Below the pieces are notes generated by a model, which was given only the letters and a program-made list of their open reading frames with translations, was not told the DNA's origin and searched no databases. This document shows positions 28,071 through 37,402 of a DNA stretch of 64,000 nt, piece after piece (the first letter of the stretch is position 1; each line of letters begins with the position of its first letter). Source of the DNA: Tritrichomonas musculus (lineage: Eukaryota; Parabasalia; Tritrichomonadida; Tritrichomonadidae); NCBI GenBank assembly GCA_039105265.1, contig JAPFFF010000003.1, positions 4,650,001 to 4,714,000 of the forward strand. The letters run 5' to 3'. Position numbers and translations under genes: made by a program.

Positions 28071-28607
28071 AATTTTGGAACTTGTTCATTGCACAAAATT
28101 GCTCGCGGGCTAAAATCTGAGTTAGAATAGGTTGGATGGTACAGTGATAATCTTAAAAATGGCCGTATTATATCTCAAGAACTTTTTTAATAGCCAAGAA
28201 AAAAACCCTTAAAAAAAAAAATTGGGGGATTCGCTAGAGAGATTCTCTCAACCATCTTCACATGTTTATCATCGCTGGAATCAGGCTCAACAACATTCAT
28301 ATAAAAGATTATATCAGAAATGCTTATTTAACTTTTCATTTGCTTTTATTTAGAAGACACAAGGAATGCAACTGTAATTAAAAATAAAAAGTTTATCATG
28401 AATAATGAAATTACATTGGGAAATTAGAGCAAAAGAAGGACATATTGATTTACATAACTTCATCAACCTCTAATAGAGCACTAATAGTCTTTTTTATATG
28501 AAAAACAACCTACTTTTTCATTCTGAAAAGACTAAATGAAAAAATTATCTATCAAAAAGATTGAAACTTTTTCAATAAATTCCTCATTAACCAAAATAGA
28601 ACACTCC
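28071..28607. other. Gene-poor AT-rich stretch
   Basis: No intact frame, RNA or repeat is evident between the inverted duplication and the terminal-repeat elements. Confidence 0.5.
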
Positions 28608-29373
28608 TATAGTCTAGAGTAAAACCCCCCTACCAAATGGACTTGTTATTCTCCGATTCTCGAGATCGATAATTGATTGACTTTTTGATATCGATACATG
28701 AATATACACAGATTCTCGAGATCGATTTCAGAGATCGAGAATTTTTTTTCTTAGCTTTTGATATCAGAATTTTCAATTAAACTTTTTGATAAATATATGA
28801 TCGTAATTTAATCTCAAATATTTCATAAAAAAGAATGTATTTTTTGATTTTAATCTTAAAATAAACATCAATACATTATATTATATATTTTTAAATATTA
28901 TAAAATCACAAATATCAATTATAAAAAAAGATAAATCTGTTTGAGATCTCGAGATCTCGGTAATTGATATCAAGTTTACAATTATTTTTAAATCACATTT
29001 CATATCTGATATCTTGATAATCGATAATCTCGATATCAGATTTTAAAACTGATAATCGAGTATCAGATGCAAAAAAGTGACGTTTTTGATATCGATTCTC
29101 AAAATAACAAGTCTAATGGAAAACCCCCTACCAAATCTCTATATAAAAGAGTTAGAATCATAATATTATATATACACATAGATAATATGTTCATTTGATA
29201 AAATAATTATTATTATTTAAAAAATGTTTATTTTTTATTTAGATATTAGTATTTAAAAATGCAATCTATTCAATTTTTTTATCGAAAAATTGAATAGAAA
29301 ATGGTATGTTACCACCATTAAAGGCCAAAAATAGGTGAATAAAAATTGTTGGGGGGTTTTCCAGTAGACTATA
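28608..29373. mobile_element. Non-autonomous terminal-inverted-repeat element(s), MITE-like
   Basis: The left end TATAGTCTA followed by AGTAAAACCCCCCTACCAA (28608-28636) is mirrored at the right end (29346-29373; read in reverse TATAGTCTA then TGGAAAACCCCCCAACAA). TA at each outer edge could be a TA target duplication as in Tc1/mariner-type elements. A third copy of the terminal repeat lies inside at 29110-29136 in the left orientation, so this is either a 766-bp element with an insertion or a 262-bp element (29110-29371) next to a partner. There is no coding sequence. C/G runs make the ends stand out sharply from the AT-rich surroundings. Confidence 0.7.
28641..29112. mobile_element. Inner palindrome-rich element with short inverted ends
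   Basis: ACTTGTTATT at 28641-28650 is exactly inverted at 29103-29112. Within the first 110 bp and the last 180 bp the words GATATC, ATCGAT and CTCGAG recur many times in both orientations, e.g. GATTCTCGAGATCGAT at two places on the left and clusters at 28943-28975, 29005-29040 and 29088-29100. The middle 180 bp are plain AT-rich. This is the layout of a MITE-like element with subterminal repeats. No coding capacity. Confidence 0.6.
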
Positions 29374-29496
29374 CCATTATTCTAAAAAATTTAATATAAG
29401 GAAAATAAAAATAATATATAATGTATATTTAACATATAAAATTAAAAAGACATAGAAAATGACAATGTACTATAATACTAATAATAATCAATATTG

Positions 29497-31521
29497 CTAT
29501 TCAAATAAAAAGCCTAGTTCATAATCATGCCAATCAGTTCTTAACTTCACAATTTTTTTAAGTTCATTTATATCAAATTGTATTGGATTTTCGTCAGTTG
29601 CACGAGAACCCCAACAATTTCTTAATTGTTCTGGTGAAGATAAAGTTAAAACTCTAGACATATCAAGCAACCTTTTGAAACAAGGCGGGTTTCCAAAATA
29701 TTTTGAAGCCCATTTAATCATTCTTGCCATTAAAATTGCACCACTAGAGTCAAATTGTTTCAGCATGAATATACTTTCGAGTTTCTGAACAAAAATTGAA
29801 GCAAGCCTTCGCATTAAAGTGGCAAAATTAGGTGCATTTAGACCTTTTTTATAATCAGAAAAAACTAAAAATAATGTTTTGAAATCTTTTTGAAGTTTTG
29901 TTTCAAGCTCAACTGATATTTGTCCCATCCAAACAGTTGTATTAAATGGATCACATAATTTTAATGTTGGATAAGTTAAAATTTTTGTCATTTCATTAAA
30001 TTGATTGCTTAATTCGTCATCGAGTTGTGAACCACAAGTCTTTAAATCTTGGAGACCTGATTGAATTGCCATTAAATCATCTGATGAAAATTGTTTTGTA
30101 ATCGTTGTTTCAATTAATTCAGTTAATTTTTTGAGATATACGCTTACAACTTCGAAAGCATTAATTTGAATACCATACTTACCATTAACATCATTTGGTT
30201 TAAGTTTCTTTTGTGATCGAATACTTATCATTAAATTATCACGAATAATCCCTGTGATTACATTGAATAATGTGCAAGTTGTTGAAGCTGAGTGAGTTGT
30301 GATTGAACGATTAAGCGTACGCTGGAAAACAAAGAAAAGATCATCTATAGCATCTGTGACTTCGTTAGTTCCTTCCATTAAACTGACGGTTTTCAAAAGT
30401 TTTGAGGTAACGACTAAAATATAATTTTGGGTTAGAACAGAATATTGGGCAAGAATTTCTTGGATTGAACGAACAGAAGCTGTATTTCGTGGAAGACCTG
30501 TTTTCAGTGCTGTAGGAAAAGAAAATCTATAATTCTTAAAGTATGGTGAATCAATTCCTTTTGAAATCTTTTGTCCAAGAAATTTTTCAAAAAGAGCAAA
30601 TTGATGTGCAAAAATAGAAATTTCATCATTTACAAGATCGATGACAGTGAGCTTCATTTCTGACGCTTGCTGACATTCGAGTTCTGCTAGTTTTCTATAT
30701 TCAGAATACATTGTAATTATTTCTTCAATTCTTCCATCAACTTTTTCAAGAAGAATTCTTATGAAAACAGAAAATTGTCCAGCATCAGATAAGGGTAATA
30801 GCGAGGAAAGTATATGTGAAGATATACTATTGAGTAATTTAACATATACTTCAACGTGCGGAGCTCGACTATCATCAGTGGAGGAAGCTGGTGGAAGCTG
30901 ATGTAAGTGCATTCGATCATCATTGATTTCATCAAGAATTTTTTGATGCTGTACATTTGCAAATTGAATAATTCCTTCATCGTGAGCATCAATTTGAGTA
31001 AAATAATTGAAAACTTTAACGGGGTCATCACTTTTCTCGAATTCTTCTTTTAGGAGTTGAAGTGTTGTTTTTCGTGATTTTTCGATTTTTATTGAATCTT
31101 CTGGAGTTAAGAGGGATTCTGGTATTTGAATTAATCGGTGGATTGATTCGCAACATTTATCTAAATTTTTATCTTCTAGGTATTTGTCAATTGTACTAAG
31201 ACATTCACGAAGATCAGCAAAGTGCTTTATGTGATTGGCTGTTTCTGTGCAACGTGAAATTGCTGTGTCAACTTCTTTGATTCTATTTGATAAATCGCTA
31301 GCTAGAGAAAAAACTGCATCAATTTTTTTAGAGGCAACAGCAAAGTTGGCAGGAACATTTGTAAGAGAAGAAAGCGCTGCATTGAGTTCGCCTTTAAAAA
31401 TATTAATTGCTTCTGTTTGTTCTTTTTCATTAGCAGCCATAATTGATTCTAGTGCTTGCTCTTGCTGCTTCAATGCGTTCATCCTGGTTAGAAGCTGCTG
31501 CCTGCGAGCTTCTAAATCCAT
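29497..31521 (-). CDS. COG4: Conserved oligomeric Golgi complex subunit 4
   Basis: The product is 674 aa (human COG4 is 785). The N-terminal coiled coil, LASDLSNRIKEVDTAISRC with the following helices, matches COG4 (LAENVSSKVRQLDLAKNRL). The C-terminus is the best match: LLDMSRVLTLSSPEQLRNCW, then NELKKIVKLRTDWHDYE, against [20 protein letters not shown] and EVRQVLALRIDF in human. COG4 is in lobe A of the COG tether, which captures retrograde vesicles at the Golgi and binds syntaxin 5 and Sly1. No membrane segment, as expected. The ATG at 31521 is the first in frame. The divergent eIF3h gene begins 238 bp away. Confidence 0.92.
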   Translation of the reverse strand: MDLEARRQQLLTRMNALKQQEQALESIMAANEKEQTEAINIFKGELNAALSSLTNVPANFAVASKKIDAVFSLASDLSNRIKEVDTAISRCTETANHIKHFADLRECLSTIDKYLEDKNLDKCCESIHRLIQIPESLLTPEDSIKIEKSRKTTLQLLKEEFEKSDDPVKVFNYFTQIDAHDEGIIQFANVQHQKILDEINDDRMHLHQLPPASSTDDSRAPHVEVYVKLLNSISSHILSSLLPLSDAGQFSVFIRILLEKVDGRIEEIITMYSEYRKLAELECQQASEMKLTVIDLVNDEISIFAHQFALFEKFLGQKISKGIDSPYFKNYRFSFPTALKTGLPRNTASVRSIQEILAQYSVLTQNYILVVTSKLLKTVSLMEGTNEVTDAIDDLFFVFQRTLNRSITTHSASTTCTLFNVITGIIRDNLMISIRSQKKLKPNDVNGKYGIQINAFEVVSVYLKKLTELIETTITKQFSSDDLMAIQSGLQDLKTCGSQLDDELSNQFNEMTKILTYPTLKLCDPFNTTVWMGQISVELETKLQKDFKTLFLVFSDYKKGLNAPNFATLMRRLASIFVQKLESIFMLKQFDSSGAILMARMIKWASKYFGNPPCFKRLLDMSRVLTLSSPEQLRNCWGSRATDENPIQFDINELKKIVKLRTDWHDYELGFLFE

Positions 31522-31759
31522 TAATTATGTAAATATCAAATATTGATGATAAAGTGGTTATATTATTTTTTCAACCTTATGCAATATTTCTATTTTTTTT
31601 AGCAAATTTCATGCATTATAATTCTTCTGTTTACAATAATGAAAAATATATGTAAATTTTCAAAATTTGATTATTCAATGTCAAAAGTTTCTTTATATAT
31701 ATTCAAAAAGTTTAAATTTGTGGGAAAATTTAAATTTTTGGTCGCTCTTTAATAAAAAA

Positions 31760-32713
31760 ATGTGCTCTATAACTCTTTCTCCTACAGCTTTATTTCAGAT
31801 CATCAAAGATATCAAAATGGGATCATCAGATCATGGCCAAGGCCGTCTTTCAGGAATGCCTTCAGATGGCCAAGGATCACCAATTGAAGTTACTCATGCT
31901 TTCCCTGATTACGGTAAAAAAGATTATTCAGCTAGTACAAACGAAGAAGAAGTCGAGAAATTTGCAAAGAATCATTTACGACAAATCAAAAAATTAAATT
32001 TTGATAATGAAAATGTTGGCTGGTACACATCGCAAAATTGTGGACGTCGTTTAAACTTCAAAGATTTAAATAAACAACACCAATACCAGAAAAACGATTC
32101 ATCATTCTTCTGCCTTGTCGTAGATCTTTCAGGATCATCACTTAGCCTTCGTGCATTTCGTATTAGTGATAAAGCTATGGCATTCCTCGAAGGAAAAGAC
32201 ACATCCAAAGATTCATTTTCGGTAATTGATGAATCTATGTATTATAAAGAACTTCTTCAGGAATACGATGTTTCATTTTCTCTTTCACCACTTGACCAAG
32301 TTATAACAACAGAAATTCTTTCTTCATTTAATTTAATTGCAGATGTTTTTCGTCTTCGAAATCCTTCTACTTTTCAAGGTAATGTTCCTATAATAGCAGA
32401 TTCTATTGATAACATTGAAAAAAGTTTGAAAGATTTTACATCAGAAAAGCATAAAATTAGAAATAATGCAGTTCAAAGGGAAAAATGGCTCCAAGAAAGA
32501 AGACAGACAAATATTAAAAGAGAAGCTAAGCTGCTTCCTCCACTCCCTGAAGATGAAGTTGACACAGTCCTTCCTGTTCCAAATCCAAGCAATAAATTAG
32601 AATTTATGTCAAATCTCTATCAGTTTAATGCTAATTCGTCTGCACTCCATGAAGAGCTTGATGAAGAAATTACAAAAATGGAAGCTCTTGTTAATCTTGG
32701 AGCTGAAAAATAA
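31760..32713 (+). CDS. EIF3H: Translation initiation factor eIF3 subunit h (MPN domain)
   Basis: The product is 317 aa with ATG at 31760; the frame is open further upstream but without ATG. The MPN domain matches eIF3h: FQIIKDIKMGSSDHGQGRLSG, EVTHAFPDYG, then LNFDNENVGWYTSQNCGR (human NIDHLHVGWYQSTYYG) and SGSSLSLRAFRISDKAM (human QGSLSLKAYRLTPKLM). The JAMM metal-binding His residues of active MPN+ proteases are missing, as in all eIF3h. The helical tail has WLQERRQTNIKREAKLLPPL followed by PEDE, where human has PPLPEED. eIF3h is in the PCI/MPN core of eIF3 on the 40S subunit. The stop overlaps a TAAA motif. Confidence 0.95.
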   Translation: MCSITLSPTALFQIIKDIKMGSSDHGQGRLSGMPSDGQGSPIEVTHAFPDYGKKDYSASTNEEEVEKFAKNHLRQIKKLNFDNENVGWYTSQNCGRRLNFKDLNKQHQYQKNDSSFFCLVVDLSGSSLSLRAFRISDKAMAFLEGKDTSKDSFSVIDESMYYKELLQEYDVSFSLSPLDQVITTEILSSFNLIADVFRLRNPSTFQGNVPIIADSIDNIEKSLKDFTSEKHKIRNNAVQREKWLQERRQTNIKREAKLLPPLPEDEVDTVLPVPNPSNKLEFMSNLYQFNANSSALHEELDEEITKMEALVNLGAEK

Positions 32714-32981
32714 AATATCATTTCAATATTCCATAATAAAAAAGCAAAAAAAATATTATGAATTAAATCTTCTTTATTAATTCTTTTTTGCAAAATAATT
32801 TTTTAAGCAGAGTCTTGCTATGCATTTAATTTCCACTTGATTAAGAAAATGCTACGCTTTGATTAATAATATATAATATTAAACAAAAAGTTTCAGTACA
32901 ATAGGATTAAAAAATGCTATTTAATTTACAAAAAACGAGAGGAGGAGGAAAATTTAAAGACCGTAAAAAAAGTAATATTAA

Positions 32982-34619
32982 TTATTTTTTGAAAAGGGGT
33001 TCGGGGAGAGTTTTGGCATGATTTTCTTGGAGTTCTAATGATTTTCTCCTAATTTCATTCCAATCAATGTTTTTAATATGCTGGCAGAGACCTTCCATAT
33101 GCGACATTGCATATTGAATCTGATAGTCATCCATAATATACTCTCTAAAACTGTAACTATACATCATTGGTGCAACAATTTCACTTAGACCAGATGTGAA
33201 AATACATAAAAGCATTAATACAAATAATTGGTCAAAATCTATATCAATAAACTTTGATTCTTTATTTTGCCAAATAAAGATCCTTTGAACACACTTCCCA
33301 ATAATATTTATAATCGAATAAAATTTTTTGGCTATATCAAATGGATTTGTAAGTATCATCATTTCAAAAAGTTCATCAACAGCTGGTTTTAATGGCCAAT
33401 CAGAAGATGAAAGTTCATCAAATGTCATATAAACCCACTCATCTTCTAGAAAAGGGGGATCAAATACTTTTGGTATAATTGTATCCGTTTTGGGGATTCT
33501 TGAGCACTTGAAAGGATCACAAATTGGATATGTTCTAAAGTACCAGGCACAATCAAAAAGGATGTTTATAACATCACTAGCTGGCGCTTTTTCTTTTTCA
33601 CTTATTGCATCAGCTATTACTTCAAGATCAGCATATCTAAGTTCTCTAACTTTAACCTTAAATCTATTCATGATTCGACCAGTTTCTGTTGATTGGTCCA
33701 TGTAATGTGCAAAAATATCATTTGGATTGTTAGGAAGAGTTCTTTGTGGAAGAGAGCGTATTTTTGCTTTTAAAAGTGTGGTCTTTTTAATAAATCCTTT
33801 TTGACCTTCTTGAGATTTAATATGATTCTTGACAAATGCGGCAAAATTAATCATTGCTGATGGATCTTTTTGAGAAATAAAAAGATGAAATTTAGCAAAA
33901 TTATCAATATTTGTTCGAATACGTTCTATTTCTCTTTCATTCGATTCTTTAATTAATAAGTCCAGAGCGATTTCATATTTCATGAAATTTCTAGCAAATT
34001 TTATATTACGGTCATGAATAGTTTTTAGTTTGTTTGAGAGTCCTCTTAAAACTTCAATTGAGCTTGTAAATTGATCAGTGTAAGAAAGATAATTCGTATT
34101 TGCTTGCTTGATTAAAGTATCAAGCTGAAGTTTCGCTTCTGACGATGATATAACTGATGAATCTATGGGTTTTCCTACTGCAAAACTTGTTTGTTTCGGT
34201 TTTACTTCTTTTTGAGAGGAAGAAGGTAAAGTTGATTGAGCTGAGGCAACTTTTGCGGTAGAATCTGATTGCGGATTTGGTTTTTGTTGAGTTGGCTGTT
34301 TCTTAACCGCGTCTTTTGATTGGACATTAGGTTTTTTTAATATAAGATATTTTTCAAATTGAGAAAAATCGTCATCTATGGCATTTTCTGATTGAAGGGG
34401 CGCTTTGGAATTAAATGATAATTTGGATTCCGATGATATTGAATCAAAAAAATCTGCTCCATCGAAAAGATCAGAGGTGATAGTAGATCGTCTCCTCTCA
34501 TTAATATCTAATGGAGCATTTGGAGGTGGCGTTATGTTAAGTGAGTCAGATGAATTGATTCTAACCATCGTTGTACCTGAACGGCGCTTTCTGATTGGTG
34601 CTGAGATGTTGGAACTCAT
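32982..34619 (-). CDS. VPS9-domain protein, probable Rab5-family GEF
   Basis: The product is 545 aa. Residues 1-155 are disordered and Ser/Pro/Gln-rich. Residues 165-330 are helical. Residues 330-530 form a VPS9-like domain: FVLMLLCIFTSGLSEIVAPM, then YIMDDYQIQYAMSHMEGLCQ and HIKN, which correspond to the family's conserved D-x-LLP-hydrophobic stretch and the Y...GE-x-YYLT...FI helix. In VPS9 proteins the D and Y contact the GTPase switch regions. The likely role is nucleotide exchange on a Rab5/Rab21-type GTPase in endocytosis. The Pro usually following LL is missing here (QLFVLML), so activity is not certain. PRPF31 starts divergently 64 bp away. Confidence 0.72.
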   Translation of the reverse strand: MSSNISAPIRKRRSGTTMVRINSSDSLNITPPPNAPLDINERRRSTITSDLFDGADFFDSISSESKLSFNSKAPLQSENAIDDDFSQFEKYLILKKPNVQSKDAVKKQPTQQKPNPQSDSTAKVASAQSTLPSSSQKEVKPKQTSFAVGKPIDSSVISSSEAKLQLDTLIKQANTNYLSYTDQFTSSIEVLRGLSNKLKTIHDRNIKFARNFMKYEIALDLLIKESNEREIERIRTNIDNFAKFHLFISQKDPSAMINFAAFVKNHIKSQEGQKGFIKKTTLLKAKIRSLPQRTLPNNPNDIFAHYMDQSTETGRIMNRFKVKVRELRYADLEVIADAISEKEKAPASDVINILFDCAWYFRTYPICDPFKCSRIPKTDTIIPKVFDPPFLEDEWVYMTFDELSSSDWPLKPAVDELFEMMILTNPFDIAKKFYSIINIIGKCVQRIFIWQNKESKFIDIDFDQLFVLMLLCIFTSGLSEIVAPMMYSYSFREYIMDDYQIQYAMSHMEGLCQHIKNIDWNEIRRKSLELQENHAKTLPEPLFKK

Positions 34620-34683
34620 ATCATAATTTATGGCTAAATAAATTTTGAAAAATTTGTCTTTTTTCTCAGAAAATAATTATTTA
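34620..34683. promoter_or_regulatory. Compact divergent promoter, 64 bp
   Basis: Only 64 bp separate the ATG of the VPS9 gene (minus) from that of PRPF31 (plus). Both promoters must lie here or inside coding sequence. No initiator of the strict TCA(C/T)(A/T) form is seen on the plus strand. Confidence 0.4.
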
Positions 34684-35784
34684 ATGGAAATCGAGCAGCA
34701 AGTTACTGCTCTATCAAATGATATGAAATTAGATACATTAAGAGAAATAATTTCAAAGTTCAAAGATTCTGACGTTAACGATGACCAAATTGCTGTTTTA
34801 GCAATTCAAAAAACTTCAGAACTTTTAAAACTTCGAAAAAAGCTTCACAAAATTCTTTGTACAGCATTTAGTTCAAGGTTTGCAGATCTTTCAACTCTTC
34901 TTCCAGATTATGAGATATACGCAAGGACTGCTAAATATCTTGCTACTCATAGCAAAATTGATGATCAAAACCTTCTTGATCTTTATACAAAACAACAAAA
35001 TATAGCGCTTAGTATTGGTATTACGCAACTTGGCCCAGAAATTCATAGTTCTTCTTTTGAATCTGCATGCGACCTACAAATAGAAGCATCTACAGTAAGT
35101 CAAGAACTTACATCAATCGCTGCTTCAGCAGTTTCTAGATTCGCACCAAATTTATGCTCACTTGTAGGCGCTGATCTTGCTGCTTATCTTATTTCTTTTG
35201 CAGGAGGAATAAAAGAACTTTCCAACATTCCTTCATGCAATATTAAATTTCTTGGCGTAAAAAAAACAGGAATGCTTGGTTTGTCGAGTAGGAGTACAAA
35301 TAACTACCAAGGGATTCTATATAAGTCTGATATTGTTCAAGAAACTCCAAGTGACTTTCGTGATGAAGCTTTTCGTGAATTAGCAAACAAAGCCTCACTT
35401 GCAATTAGAGTTGATGTTTCAAAATCGAAAACAGATGGAAGTTATGGTGCCCAACAAAGAAATGATATTAAGGCAAGACTTGATAAAAAAATGAATAATA
35501 GAACCCCAAAGACAATTAAACCAATCGAACCACCAGGTATGGAAAAAATACAGTTTAGAGGAGGTCGTAGAGCAAGAGCAAATAGGAAAAAATTTGGATT
35601 AGGAGAAGTTTTGAAAGAAAGACAAAAGCTTCAGTTTGGAATTGATGGGCAATTCGATGATGATGGCAATCAGCTTGGAGTTACAGCAATCCAAGGATTT
35701 AGAAAAAAGAACTTATCAACAGATGCCCCTTTTCAAGAAAAAATTAGCAAAAAGCTTGCAGCTTATGATAAGAAAGCAAAATAA
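34684..35784 (+). CDS. PRPF31: U4/U6 snRNP protein PRPF31 (Prp31)
   Basis: The product is 366 aa with ATG at 34684. The Nop domain is unmistakable: FAPNLCSLVGADLAAYLISF and AGGIKELSNIPSCNIKFLGV, followed by KSDIVQETP, LAIRVDVSKSKTDGSYG and the basic RGGRRARANRKKFGLGEV (human RGGRRYRKMKERLGLTEI). Prp31 clamps the 15.5K protein on the U4 5' stem-loop and holds the U4/U6.U5 tri-snRNP together. It is shorter than human PRPF31 (499 aa), mainly at the C-terminus. Its presence agrees with a working spliceosome even though introns are rare in the window. Its 13-codon upstream extension begins with TTG and is not used. Confidence 0.97.
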   Translation: MEIEQQVTALSNDMKLDTLREIISKFKDSDVNDDQIAVLAIQKTSELLKLRKKLHKILCTAFSSRFADLSTLLPDYEIYARTAKYLATHSKIDDQNLLDLYTKQQNIALSIGITQLGPEIHSSSFESACDLQIEASTVSQELTSIAASAVSRFAPNLCSLVGADLAAYLISFAGGIKELSNIPSCNIKFLGVKKTGMLGLSSRSTNNYQGILYKSDIVQETPSDFRDEAFRELANKASLAIRVDVSKSKTDGSYGAQQRNDIKARLDKKMNNRTPKTIKPIEPPGMEKIQFRGGRRARANRKKFGLGEVLKERQKLQFGIDGQFDDDGNQLGVTAIQGFRKKNLSTDAPFQEKISKKLAAYDKKAK

Positions 35785-36144
35785 TATTGATGTTTTGTAT
35801 GTAAATATTATTTTTTATAAAATAACACATTCATTATAATTTTATTATTATTATACATATTTATCTTACATATTATTCACACACCTGTTCATACAAAGTC
35901 AAATATTAGTATCCAAATAAATTTTATTTGATTAAATAAATCAAATTAAATTTGCGGATTTGAGTTTTATTGAAATAAAAAAGCGTTATTGATATTTTAC
36001 CGAACTGAATAAACATATATATATATATATATAAAAAGTAATATAATAAATATGATGCTTGATTACTTCATGAAAACTTTAGAATTTCTGTTGACCGTTT
36101 AAACCGTCTTGAGAATGTATTTTCAATAATTTATATTTTTTATT
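35785..36144. other. Intergenic stretch with (AT)n run
   Basis: This is 360 bp between two plus-strand genes. An AT dinucleotide run of about 19 bases lies near 36015. The segment 36093-36109 (listed separately) is the only GC-richer part. Confidence 0.5.
36093..36109. promoter_or_regulatory. Candidate paired Myb-type sites
   Basis: GACCGTTTAAACCGTC contains AACGG (minus strand) and AACCG (plus strand), both of the AACNG core bound by many Myb proteins, arranged head to head about 35 bp before the ATG at 36145. Trichomonads regulate genes with Myb factors, but this specific site is an inference. Confidence 0.3.
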
Positions 36145-37278
36145 ATGTCTCTCCCTTGCACTGTGTCTACTCGTAATGGCCAAACTTTCATTGAAGGAAC
36201 ACACCAAAATATTGTATCCGTCCAAAACGAACTTCGCCGAATTTTAAAGTTGGATCCTAATGTTCCTCTCAACTCAATCAAATTGGTACCAGATATGGAA
36301 AGCGCAAAGAAGATCACGCCCAAAATCAAGAAAGCTATTCACCTTATTCATCCAGATATTGATGCAACTAAATCTACCGATGAGCAATTGATCTCAAATG
36401 AGTCACTTGGACTTAAATATCTTGAGGCCGCTGCCAAAGTCAAGAAACCAGATATCAACAGCTTTATTGTAGAGGTCTGCAAGGTTCCACTTGTTGTTGC
36501 CTCTTTCATTTTGGAGCTCTTCCATGTTTCAAAAGAAAACCCACATTATGTTAATAAAATATTAGGCCGAGATAGCGTTCATATGATATACTGCCCTATT
36601 CCAGTTTATGTCAGATTTCAATTTGTTGAAGAGTACACGATCAGCTTGAAAGTTGCAAATCTATTAACTTTACCCGCTAATATTACTTTGAAGTTGGTAT
36701 CGAATCTTGTTCACTCAATTTCAGATATGCCACTTATTGTAACACATTTCAAAGATGTCGATGCTGAAGGTTTTGACAATGGCGATGTTCATACTTTTGC
36801 TCATAAAAATAAGAAAGATAATCATATCGTCGTTCTTAAATCCGATGACAACTTTTCTAATGATGGAACTTATAGATCTTTTAATTTATATGGCGCATTG
36901 CTGACCGAACCTAATGACCAATTTATTAAAAATTATCATGATTCATGTGAAAAGATTTTCTTCTCGATTACTCGTCGTGAGTGCATGGAATGCCATCAAA
37001 TTATTAGCGATGCTCAAAAAGATGACGAATGCGTATCTTATGTTCATGATGGTAATAGAATTGCATTTGATGATGGTCAAATGGAACATAAGTCGGAAGA
37101 TGAAAATGGAAAGGCTATAACTCTTGTTAGGTATAGCTGCTGTCCAGATGTTGAAAGCGTTCTTGAAGATCCAATGAGTGGATGCATAGCAGTTTCTCAT
37201 GGAAACCATAAGACGGCCCGTGATTCAGATCTTTCATCATGGTCTGAAGATAAGATCACTACAATAAAGTCTCTTTAA
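36145..37278 (+). CDS. Protein of unknown function with Cys-rich patch
   Basis: The product is 377 aa. No family recognised. Residues 1-55 look alpha/beta (STRNGQTFIEGTHQNIVSVQ). Residues 55-260 mix helix and strand. Residues 270-340 hold RRECMECHQII, ECVSYVHDG and VRYSCCPD, a C-x2-C(H)...C...CC set that could bind zinc. Codon choice is more G/C-ending than in most neighbours (GCC, CTC, GTC), hinting at high expression. No signal peptide or membrane segment. The stop sits in TTTAAATAAA, a doubled TAAA motif. Confidence 0.75.
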   Translation: MSLPCTVSTRNGQTFIEGTHQNIVSVQNELRRILKLDPNVPLNSIKLVPDMESAKKITPKIKKAIHLIHPDIDATKSTDEQLISNESLGLKYLEAAAKVKKPDINSFIVEVCKVPLVVASFILELFHVSKENPHYVNKILGRDSVHMIYCPIPVYVRFQFVEEYTISLKVANLLTLPANITLKLVSNLVHSISDMPLIVTHFKDVDAEGFDNGDVHTFAHKNKKDNHIVVLKSDDNFSNDGTYRSFNLYGALLTEPNDQFIKNYHDSCEKIFFSITRRECMECHQIISDAQKDDECVSYVHDGNRIAFDDGQMEHKSEDENGKAITLVRYSCCPDVESVLEDPMSGCIAVSHGNHKTARDSDLSSWSEDKITTIKSL

Positions 37279-37402
37279 ATAAACAAATAATATCATACAA
37301 CTTTAAATAATTATTATTTTGAAATTAAATAAGTTTTAAATATATCAAAAAAATATCATATATGAAAGACTAACGAATAAGGCATTGCTCATGCTTTAAA
37401 CA

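Noticed and set aside
25856-29496. A complete autonomous transposon or virus-like element in the gene-poor stretch
   Set aside because: No intact transposase, polymerase, integrase or capsid-like frame is visible; only short terminal-repeat elements and decayed fragments are present.
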